Source of the DNA: Linyphia triangularis | Taxonomy: Eukaryota > Arthropoda > Arachnida > Araneae > Linyphiidae | Direction of reading: 5' to 3' | Length of the DNA: 64,000 nt | Assembly (NCBI GenBank): GCA_963978545.1 | Contig: OZ021723.1 | Location: forward strand, 100,906,002 to 100,970,001 | Notes under the pieces: model-generated | What the model was told of the DNA's origin: nothing | The model's database searches: none | Seen by the model: the letters and a program-made list of their open reading frames with translations, nothing else | Made by a program: the position numbers and the translations under genes | Shown: positions 39,008 to 50,387 of the stretch, piece after piece | Position numbering within the stretch: position 1 is the stretch's first letter | How the letters are laid out: each line of letters begins with the position of its first letter

Positions 39008-42000
39008 GGTGTAAAAAGATTGTGAAAATTGAAAAATTTGAAATTTCCCATACAATTAACATGGGAAAATTAATGATGAAAAACTTTTAAACTGCACAGA
39101 TTTGGACCAACCTTTGACCATCTTCACATTTTTTTTATGCTATAAATTTGGAAATGGAGATTCGCCTATATAAAAGCTTCAATTTCGCCAAAGGAAAAAA
39201 AATTGAGATTTTTACTTTTTGAAAAATAATTCATTGAATATCGTCCCCCATGTACTTTCAATACGTGAAATTTGCATTTCTTGACATTGAGCAGTAAAAT
39301 GTAGTTATAATGACGATTTGATTGTGGAAATTGATTGGGGTGATGATTTTTATGACACAAGGTGCAAAAAGATCGTAAAATTTTGAAAATTGAAATTTCC
39401 TATCCAATTATCATGGGGAAAATGGAAAATGAAAATTATTTAAACTGCACAGATTTGGACCAACCTTTGACCATCTTCACATTTTTTTATGCTATAAATT
39501 TGGAAATGGAGATTCTAATATATAAAAGCTTCAATTTCGCCAAAGGAAAAAAAATTGAGATTTTTACTTTTTGAAAAATAATTCATTGAATATCGTCCCC
39601 CATGTACTTTCAATACGTGAAATTTGCATTTCTTGACATTGAGCAGTAAAATGTAGTTATAATGACGATTCGATTGTGGAAATTGATTGGGGTGATGATT
39701 TTTGTGACACAATGTGCAAAAAGATTGTGAAAATTGAAAAATTTGAAATTTCCCATACAATTAACATGGGAAAATTAAAGATGAAAAACTTTTAAACCGA
39801 ACAGATTTGGACCAAACTTTGACCACCTTCGCATTTTTTTTATGTTAAAAAATTGGAAATGTAGATTCTCCAATATAAAAGCTTCAATTTCGCCAAAGGA
39901 AAAAAAATTGAGATTTTTACTTTTTGAAAAATAATTCATTGAATATCGTCCCCCATGTAATTTCAATACGTGAAATTTGCATTTCTTGACATTGAGCAGT
40001 AAAATGTAGTTATAATGACGATTCGATTGTGAAAATTGATTGGGGTGATGATTTTTATGACACAAGGTGCAAAAAGATCGTAAAATTTCGAAAATTGCAA
40101 AGTTTGAAATTTCCTATACATTTAACATGGGAAATTTGAAAATGAAAAATATTTAAACTGCACAGATTTGGACCAACCTTTGACCATCTTCACATTTTTT
40201 TTATGTTATAAATTTGGAATTGGAGATTCTAATATATAAAAGCTTCAATTTCGCCAAAGGAAAAAAAATTGAGATTTTTACTTTTTGAAAAATAATTCAT
40301 TGAATATCGTCCCCCATGTACTTTCAATACGTGAAATTTGCATTTCTTGACATTGAGCAGTAAAATGTAGTTATAATGACGATTCGATTGTGGAAATTGA
40401 TTGGGGTGATGATTTTTATGACACAAGGTGCAAAAAGATCGTAAATTTTCGAAAATTGCAAAGTTTGAAATTTCCTATACATTTAACATGGGAAATTTGA
40501 AAATGAAAAATATTTAAACTGCACAGATTTGGACTAACCTTTGACCATCTTCACATTTTTTTTATGCTATAAATTTGAAAATGGAGATTCTAATATATAA
40601 AAGCTTCAATTTCGCCAAAGGAAAAAAAATTGAGATTTTTACTTTTTGAAAAATAATTCATTGAATATCGTCCCCCATGTATTTTCAATACGTGAAATTT
40701 CCATTTCTTGACATTGAGCAGTAAAATGTAGTTATAATGACGATTCGATTGTGGAAATTGATTGGGGTGATGATTTTTATGACACAAGGTGTAAAAAGAT
40801 TGTGAAAATTGAAAAATTTGAAATTTCCCATACAATTAACATGGGAAAATTAATGATGAAAACTTTTAAACTGCACAGATTTGGACCAACCTTTGACCAT
40901 CTTCACATTTTTTTTATGCTATAAATTTGGAAATGGAGATTCGCCTATATAAAAGCTTCAATTTCGCCAAAGGAAAAAAAATTGAGATTTTTACTTTTTG
41001 AAAAATAATTCATTGAATATCGTCCCCCATGTACTTTCAATACGTGAAATTTGCATTTCTTGACATTGAGCAGTAAAATGTAGTTATAATGACGATTTGA
41101 TTGTGGAAATTGATTGGGGTGATGATTTTTATGACACAAGGTGCAAAAAGATCGTAAAATTTTGAAAATTGAAATTTCCTATCCAATTATCATGGGGAAA
41201 ATGGAAAATGAAAATTATTTAAACTGCACAGATTTGGACCAACCTTTGACCATCTTCACATTTTTTTATGCTATAAATTTGGAAATGGAGATTCTAATAT
41301 ATAAAAGCTTCAATTTCGCCAAAGGAAAAAAAATTGAGATTTTTACTTTTTGAAAAATAATTCATTGAATATCGTCCCCCATGTACTTTCAATACGTGAA
41401 ATTTGCATTTCTTGACATTGAGCAGTAAAATGTAGTTATAATGACGATTCGATTGTGGAAATTGATTGGGGTGATGATTTTTGTGACACAATGTGCAAAA
41501 AGATTGTGAAAATTGAAAAATTTGAAATTTCCCATACAATTAACATGGGAAAATTAAAGATGAAAAACTTTTAAACCGAACAGATTTGGACCAAACTTTG
41601 ACCACCTTCGCATTTTTTTTATGTTAAAAAATTGGAAATGTAGATTCTCCAATATAAAAGCTTCAATTTCGCCAAAGGAAAAAAAATTGAGATTTTTACT
41701 TTTTGAAAAATAATTCATTGAATATCGTCCCCCATGTATTTTCAATACGTGAAATTTGCATTTCTTGACATTGAGCAGTAAAATGTAGTTATAATGACGA
41801 TTCGATTGTGGAAATTGATTGGGGTGATGATTTTTATGACACAAGGTGCAAAAAGATCGTAAATTTTCGAAAATTGCAAAGTTTGAAATTTCCTATACAT
41901 TTAACATGGGAAATTTGAAAATGAAAAATATTTAAACTGCACAGATTTGGACTAACCTTTGACCATCTTCACATTTTTTTTTATGCTATAAATTTGGAAA

Positions 42001-43273
42001 TGGAGATTCTAATATATAAAAGCTTCAATTTCGCCAAAGGAAAAAAAATTGAGATTTTTACTTTTTGAAAAATAATTCATTGAATATCGTCCCCCATGTA
42101 TTTTCAATACGTGAAATTTCCATTTCTTGACATTGAGCAGTAAAATGTAGTTATAATGACGATTCGATTGTGGAAATTGATTGGGGTGATGATTTTTATG
42201 ACACAAGGTGTAAAAAGATTGTGAAAATTGAAAAATTTGAAATTTCCCATACAATTAACATGGGAAAATTAATGATGAAAAACTTTTAAACTGCACAGAT
42301 TTGGACCAACCTTTGACCATCTTCACATTTTTTTTATGCTATAAATTTGGAAATGGAGATTCGCCTATATAAAAGCTTCAATTTCGCCAAAGGAAAAAAA
42401 ATTGAGATTTTTACTTTTTGAAAAATAATTCATTGAATATCGTCCCCCATGTACTTTCAATACGTGAAATTTGCATTTCTTGACATTGAGCAGTAAAATG
42501 TAGTTATAATGACGATTCGATTGTGGAAATTGATTGGGGTGATGATTTTTATGACACAAGGTGCAAAAAGATCGTAAAATTTCGAAAATTGCAAAGTTTG
42601 AAATTTCCTATACAATTAACATGGGGAAAATTGAAAATGAAAAATATTTAAACTGCACAGATTTGGACCAACCTTTGACCATCTTCACATTTTTTTTATG
42701 CTATAAATTTGGAAATGGAGATTCTAATATATAAAAGCTTCAATTTCGACAAAGGAAAAAAAATTGAGATTTTTACTTTTTGAAAAATAATTCATTGAAT
42801 ATCGTCCCCCATGTACTTTCAATACGTGAAATTTGCATTCCTTGACATTGAGCAGTAAAATGTAGTTATAATGACGATTTGATTGTGGAAATTGATTGGG
42901 GTGATGATTTTTATGACACAAGGTGCAAAAAGATCGTAAAATTTTGAAAATTGAAATTTCCTATACAATTATCATGGGGAAAATGGAAAATGAAAATTAT
43001 TTAAACTGCACAGATTTGGACCAACCTTTGACCATCTTCACATTTTTTTATGCTATAAATTTGGAAATGGAGATTCTAATATATAAAAGCTTCAATTTCG
43101 CCAAAGGAAAAAAAATTGAGATTTTTACTTTTTGAAAAATAATTCATTGAATATCGTCCCCCATGTATTTTCAATACGTGAAATTTCCATTTCTTGACAT
43201 TGAGCAGTAAAATGTAGTTATAATGACGATTCGATTGTGGAAATTGATTGGGGTGATGATTTTTATGACACAA

Positions 43274-43613
43274 GGTGTAAAAAGATTGTGAAAATTGAAA
43301 AATTTGAAATTTCCCATACAATTAACATGGGAAAATTAATGATGAAAAACTTTTAAACTGCACAGATTTGGACCAACCTTTGACCATCTTCACATTTTTT
43401 TTATGCTATAAATTTGGAAATGGAGATTCTAATATATAAAAGCTTCAATTTCGCCAAAGGAAAAAAAATTGAGATTTTTACTTTTTGAAAAATAATTCAT
43501 TGAATATCGTCCCCCATGTACTTTCAATACGTGAAATTTGCATTTCTTGACATTGAGCAGTAAAATGTAGTTATAATGACGATTTGATTGGGGTGATGAT
43601 TTTTATGACACAA
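43274..43613 (+). repeat. Shortest monomer: class D with a 13-bp deletion (340 bp)
   Basis: Near 43,587 the core reads GATTTGATTGGGGTGATG. The 13 bp between two GATTG copies (normally GATTGTGGAAATTGATTGGGG) and one of those copies are missing. The event lies inside the otherwise invariant core, and no other monomer in the window has it. Confidence 0.9.
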
Positions 43614-43967
43614 GGTGCAAAAAGATCGTAAAATTTTGAAAATTGAAATTTCCTATACAATTATCATGGGGAAAATGGAAAATGAAAATTATTTAAACTG
43701 CACAGATTTGGACCAACATTTGACCATCTTCACATTTTTTTTATGCTATAAATTTGGAAATGTAGATTCTAATATATAAAAGCTTCAATTTCGCCAAAGG
43801 AAAAAAAAATTGAGATTTTTACTTTTTGAAAAATAATTCATTGAATATCGTCCCCCATGTACTTTCAATACGTGAAATTTGCATTTCTTGACATTGAGCA
43901 GTAAAATGTAGTTATAATGACGATTCGATTGTGGAAATTGATTGGGGTGATGATTTTTATGACACAA

Positions 43968-46900
43968 GGTGCAAAAAGATCGTAAAATTTCGAAAATTGC
44001 AAAGTTTGAAATTTCCTATACAATTAACATGGGGAAAATTGAAAATGAAAAATATTTAAACTGCACAGATTTGGACCAACCTTTGACCATCTTCACATTT
44101 TTTTTATGCTATAAATTTGGAAATGGAGATTCTAATATATAAAAGCTTCAATTTCGACAAAGGAAAAAAAATTGAGATTTTTACTTTTTGAAAAATAATT
44201 CATTGAATATCGTCCCCCATGTACTTTCAATACGTGAAATTTGCATTTCTTGACATTGAGCAGTAAAATGTAGTTATAATGACGATTTGATTGTGGAAAT
44301 TGATTGGGGTGATGATTTTTATGACACAAGGTGCAAAAAGATCGTAAAATTTTGAAAATTGAAATTTCCTATACAATTATCATGGGGAAAATGGAAAATG
44401 AAAATTATTTAAACTGCACAGATTTGGACCAACCTTTGACCATCTTCACATTTTTTTATGCTATAAATTTGGAAATGGAGATTCTAATATATAAAAGCTT
44501 CAATTTCGCCAAAGGAAAAAAAATTGAGATTTTTACTTTTTGAAAAATAATTCATTGAATATCGTCCCCCATGTACTTTCAATACGTGAAATTTGCATTT
44601 CTTGACATTGAGCAGTAAAATGTAGTTATAATGACGATTTGATTGTGGAAATTGATTGGGGTGATGATTTTTATGACACAAGGTGCAAAAAGATCGTAAA
44701 ATTTTGAAAATTGAAATTTCCTATACAATTATCATGGGGAAAATGGAAAATGAAAATTATTTAAACTGCACAGATTTGGACCAACCTTTGACCATCTTCA
44801 CATTTTTTTTATGCTATAAATTTGGAAATGTAGATTCTAATATATAAAAGCTTCAATTTCGCCAAAGGAAAAAAAATTGAGATTTTTACTTTTTGAAAAA
44901 TAATTCATTGAATATCGTCCCCCATGTACTTTCAATACGTGAAATTTGCATTTCTTGACATTGAGCAGTAAAATGTAGTTATAATGACGATTCGATTGTG
45001 GAAATTGATTGGGGTGATGATTTTTATGACACAAGGTGCAAAAAGATCGTAAAATTTGGAAAATTGCAAAGTTTGAAATTTCCTATACATTTAACATGGG
45101 AAATTTGAAAATGAAAAATATTTAAACTGCACAGATTTGGACCAACCTTTGACCATCTTCACATTTTTTTTTATGTTATAAATTTGGAATTGGAGATTCC
45201 AATATATAAAAGCTTCAATTTCGCCAAAGGAAAAAAAATTGAGATTTTTACTTTTTGAAAGATAATTCATTGAATATCGTCCCCCATGTACTTTCAATAC
45301 GTGAAATTTGCATTTCTTGACATTGAGCAGTAAAATGTAGTTATAATGACGATTTGATTGTGGAAATTGATTGGGGTGATGATTTTTATGACACAAGGTG
45401 CAAAAAGATCGTAAAATTTTGAAAATTGAAATTTCCTATACAATTATCATGGGGAAAATGAAAATTATTTAAACTGCACAGATTTGGACCAACCTTTGAC
45501 CATCTTCACATTTTTTTATGCTATAAATTTGGAAATGGAGATTCTAATATACAAAAGCTTCAATTTCGCCAAAGGAAAAAAAATTGAGATTTTTACTTTA
45601 TGAAAAATAATTCATTGAATATCGTCCCCCATGTATTTTCAATACGTGAAATTTCCATTTCTTGACATTGAGCAGTAAAATGTAGTTATAATGACGATTC
45701 GATTGTGGAAATTGATTGGGGTGATGATTTTTATGACACAAGGTGTAAAAAGATTGTGAAAATTGAAAAATTTGAAATTTCCCATACAATTAACATGGGA
45801 AAATTAATGATGAAAAACTTTTAAACTGCACAGATTTGGACCAACCTTTGACCATCTTCACATTTTTTTATGCTATAAATTTGGAAATGGAGATTCTAAT
45901 ATATAAAAGCTTCAATTTCGCCAAAGGAAAAAAAATTGAGATTTTTACTTTTTGAAAAATAATTCATTGAATATCGTCCCCCATGTACTTTCAATACGTG
46001 AAATTTGCATTTCTTGACATTGAGCAGTAAAATGTAGTTATAATGACGATTTGATTGTGGAAATTGATTGGGGTGATGATTTTTATGACACAAGGTGCAA
46101 AAAGATCGTAAAATTTTGAAAATTGAAATTTCCTATACAATTATCATGGGGAAAATGGAAAATGAAAATTATTTAAACTGCACAGATTTGGACCAACCTT
46201 TGACCATCTTCACATTTTTTTTATGCTATAAATTTGGAAATGTAGATTCTAATATATAAAAGCTTCAATTTCGCCAAAGGAAAAAAAATTGAGATTTTTA
46301 CTTTTTGAAAAATAATTCATTGAATATCGTCCCCCATGTACTTTCAATACGTGAAATTTGCATTTCTTGACATTGAGCAGTAAAATGTAGTTATAATGAC
46401 GATTCGATTGTGGAAATTGATTGGGGTGATGATTTTTATGACACAAGGTGCAAAAAGATCGTAAAATTTCGAAAATTGCAAAGTTTGAAATTTCCTATAC
46501 AATTAACATGGGGAAAATTGAAAATGAAAAATATTTAAACTGCACAGATTTGGACCAACCTTTGACCATCTTCACATTTTTTTTATGCTATAAATTTGAA
46601 AATGGAGATTCTAATATATAAAAGCTTCAATTTCGCCAAAGGAAAAAAAATTGAGATTTTTACTTTTTGAAAAATAATTCATTGAATATCGTCCCCCATG
46701 TACTTTCAATACGTGAAATTTGCATTTCTTGACATTGAGCAGTAAAATGTAGTTATAATGACGATTCGATTGTGGAAATTGATTGGGGTGATGATTTTTA
46801 TGACACAAGGTGCAAAAAGATCGTAAATTTTCGAAAATTGCAAAGTTTGAAATTTCCTATACATTTAACTTGGGAAATTTGAAAATGAAAAATATTTAAA

Positions 46901-49900
46901 CTGCACAGATTTGGACTAACCTTTGACCATCTTCACATTTTTTTTATGCTATAAATTTGGAAATGGAGATTCTAATATATAAAAGCTTCAATTTCGACAA
47001 AGGAAAAAAAATTGAGATTTTTACTTTTTGAAAAATAATTCATTGAATATCGTCCCCCATGTACTTTCAATACGTGAAATTTGCATTTCTTGACATTAAA
47101 CAGTAAAATGTAGTTATAATGACGATTTGATTGTGGAAATTGATTGGGGTGATGATTTTTATGACACAAGGTGCAAAAAGATCGTAAAATTTTGAAAATT
47201 GAAATTTCCTATACAATTATCATGGGGAAAATGGAAAATGAAAATTATTTAAACTGCACAGATTTGGACCAACCTTTGACCATCTTCACATTTTTTTATG
47301 CTATAAATTTGGAAATGGAGATTCTAATATATAAAAGCTTCAATTTCGCCAAAGGAAAAAAAATTGAGATTTTTACTTTTTGAAAAATAATTCATTGAAT
47401 ATCGTCCCCCATGTACTTTCAATACGTGAAATTTGCATTTCTTGACATTGAGCAGTAAAATGTAGTTATAATGACGATTTGATTGTGGAAATTGATTGGG
47501 GTGATGATTTTTATGACACAAGGTGCAAAAAGATCGTAAAATTTTGAAAATTGAAATTTCCTATACAATTATCATGGGGAAAATGGAAAATGAAAATTAT
47601 TTAAACTGCACAGATTTGGACCAACCTTTGACCATCTTCACATTTTTTTTATGCTATAAATTTGGAAATGTAGATTCTAATATATAAAAGCTTCAATTTC
47701 GCCAAAGGAAAAAAAATTGAGATTTTTACTTTTTGAAAAATAATTCATTGAATATCGTCCCCCATGTACTTTCAATACGTGAAATTTGCATTTCTTGACA
47801 TTGAGCAGTAAAATGTAGTTATAATGACGATTCGATTGTGGAAATTGATTGGGGTGATGATTTTTATGACACAAGGTGCAAAAAGATCGTAAAATTTCGA
47901 AAATTGCAAATTTTGAAATTTCCTATACATTTAACATGGGAAATTTGAAAATGAAAAATATTTAAACTGCACAGATTTGGACCAACCTTTGACCATCTTC
48001 ACATTTTTTTTATGTTATAAATTTGGAATTGGAGATTCCAATATATAAAAGCTTCAATTTCGCCAAAGGAAAAAAAATTGAGATTTTTACTTTTTGAAAG
48101 ATAATTCATTGAATATCGTCCCCCACGTACTTTCAATACGTGAAATTTGCATTTCTTGACATTGAGCAGTAAAATGTAGTTATAATGACGATTTGATTGT
48201 GGAAATTGATTGGGGTGATGATTTTTATGACACAAGGTGCAAAAAGATCGTAAAATTTCGAAAATTGCAAAGTTTGAAATTTCCTATACAATTAACATGG
48301 GGAAAATTGAAAATGAAAAATATTTAAACTGCACATATTCTGACCAACCTTTGACCATCTTCACATTTTTTTTATGTAATAAATTTGGAAATGGAGATTC
48401 TAATATATAAAAGCTTCAATTTCGCCAAAGGAAAAAAAATTGAGATTTTTACTTTTTGAAAAATAATTCATTGAATATCGTCCCCCACCTACTTTCAATA
48501 CGTGAAATTTGCATTTCTTGACATTGAGCAGTAAAATGTAGTTATAATGACGATTTGATTGTGGAAATTGATTGGGGTGATGATTTTTATGACACAAGGT
48601 GCAAAAAGATCGTAAAATTTTGAAAATTGAAATTTCCAAAACAATTATCATGGGGAAAATGGAAAATGAAAATTATTTAAACTGCACAGATTTGGACCAA
48701 CCTTTGACCATCTTCACATTTTTTTATGCTATAAATTTGGAAATGGAGATTCTAATATATAAAAGCTTCAATTTCGCCAAAGGAAAAAAAATTGAGATTT
48801 TTACTTTTTGAAAAATAATTCATTGAATATCGTCCCCCATGTACTTTCAATACGTGAAATTTGCATTTCTTGACATTGAGCAGTAAAATGTAGTTATAAT
48901 GACGATTCGATTGTGGAAATTGATTGGGGTGATGATTTTTATGACACAAGGTGCAAAAAGATCGTAAAATTTTGAAAATTGAAATTTCCTATACAATTAT
49001 CATGGGGAAAATGGAAAATGAAAATTATTTAAACTGCACAGATTTGGACCAACCTTTGACCATCTTCACATTTTTTTTATGCTATAAATTTGGAAATGTA
49101 GATTCTAATATATAAAAGCTTCAATTTCGCCAAAGGAAAAAAAATTGAGATTTTTACTTTTTGAAAAATAATTCATTGAATATCGTCCCCCATGTACTTT
49201 CAATACGTGAAATTTGCATTTCTTGACATTGAGCAGTAAAATGTAGTTATAATGACGATTCGATTGAGGAAATTGATTGGGGTGATGATTTTTATGACAC
49301 AAGGTGCAAAAAGATCGTAAAATTTCGAAAATTGCAAATTTTGAAATTTCCTATACATTTAACATGGGAAATTTGAAAATGAAAAATATTTAAACTGCAC
49401 AGATTTGGACCAACCTTTGACCATCTTCACATTTTTTTTATGTTATAAATTTGGAATTGGAGATTCCAATATATAAAAGCTTCAATTTCGCCAAAGGAAA
49501 AAAAATTGAGATTTTTACTTTTTGAAAGATAATTCATTGAATATCGTCCCCCACGTACTTTCAATACGTGAAATTTGCATTTCTTGACATTGAGCAGTAA
49601 AATGTAGTTATAATGACGATTTGATTGTGGAAATTGATTGGGGTGATGATTTTTATGACACAAGGTGCAAAAAGATCGTAAAATTTCGAAAATTGCAAAG
49701 TTTGAAATTTCCTATACAATTAACATGGGGAAAATTGAAAATGAAAAATATTTAAACTGCACATATTTGGACCAACCTTTGACCATCTTCACATTTTTTT
49801 TATGCTATAAATTTGGAAATGGAGATTCTAATATATAAAAGCTTCAATTTGGCCAAAGGAAAAAAAATTGAGATTTTTACTTTTTGAAAAATAATTCATT

Positions 49901-50386
49901 GAATATCGTCCCCCATGTACTTTCAATACGTGAAATTTGCATTTCTTGACATTGAGCAGTAAAATGTAGTTATAATGACGATTCGATTGTGGAAATTGAT
50001 TGGGGTGATGATTTTTATGACACAAGGTGCAAAAAGATCGTAAAATTTCGAAAATTGCAAAGTTTGAAATTTCCTATACATTTAACATGGGAAATTTGAA
50101 AATGAAAAATATTTAAACTGCACAGATTTGGACCAACCTTTGACCATCTTCACATTTGTTTTATGTTATAAATTTGGAATTGGAGATTCTAATATATAAA
50201 AGCTTCAATTTCGCCAAAGGAAAAAAAATTGAGATTTTTACTTTTTGAAAAATAATTCATTGAATATCGTCCCCCATGTACTTTCAATACGTGAAATTTG
50301 CATTTCTTGACATTGAGCAGTAAAATGTAGTTATAATGACGATTCGATTGTGGAAATTGATTGGGGTGATGATTTTTATGACACAA
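43968..50386 (+). repeat. Array segment 7: monomers 125-142, up to the large junction
   Basis: Monomer ends: E44329, B44681, B'45034, F45396, b45741, D46093, B'46446, E46808, A47169, B47521, B'47874, F48235, E48597, B48949, B'49302, F49663, E50025, F*50386. The order from 45,397 on matches that from 30,814 on, minus one E monomer; from 46,808 the offset is a constant 14,220 bp. B'-F-E-B from 47,522 (1,428 bp) begins again at 48,950 and is broken off by F* at 50,386. Private substitutions are more frequent here than in the first 40 kb, notably between 48,340 and 48,640. Confidence 0.9.
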
Positions 50387-50387
50387 T
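50378..50387 (+). other. Junction of the 32.7-kb duplication
   Basis: The core reads TTTTTATGACACAATGTGC. Every other core that leads into a C monomer has TTTTTGTGACACAATG, and every ATG-type core continues ACACAAGG. The combination of A at 50,378 and T at 50,387 is unique here, so the exchange lies in the 8 bp between them. To the right, the sequence follows 17,646 onward at offset 32,741; to the left, it does not (361-bp F* against 352-bp B). Confidence 0.85.

Larger units (their letters stand above)
37562..43967 (+). repeat. Array segment 6: short-block patchwork
   Basis: Monomer ends: E37923, F38284, E38646, F*39007, D39360, B39712, C40065, F*40426, A40787, D41139, B41491, C41844, A42206, D42559, E42921, B43273, D43613, B'43967. 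The first four monomers are a 723-bp E-F dimer repeated twice. D-B-C then occurs twice with an offset of 1,780 bp, which drops to 1,779 after a one-base A deletion near 40,861. The monomer ending at 42,206 has a 9-T tract. The monomer ending at 43,613 is only 340 bp and carries a 13-bp deletion. Confidence 0.9.
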
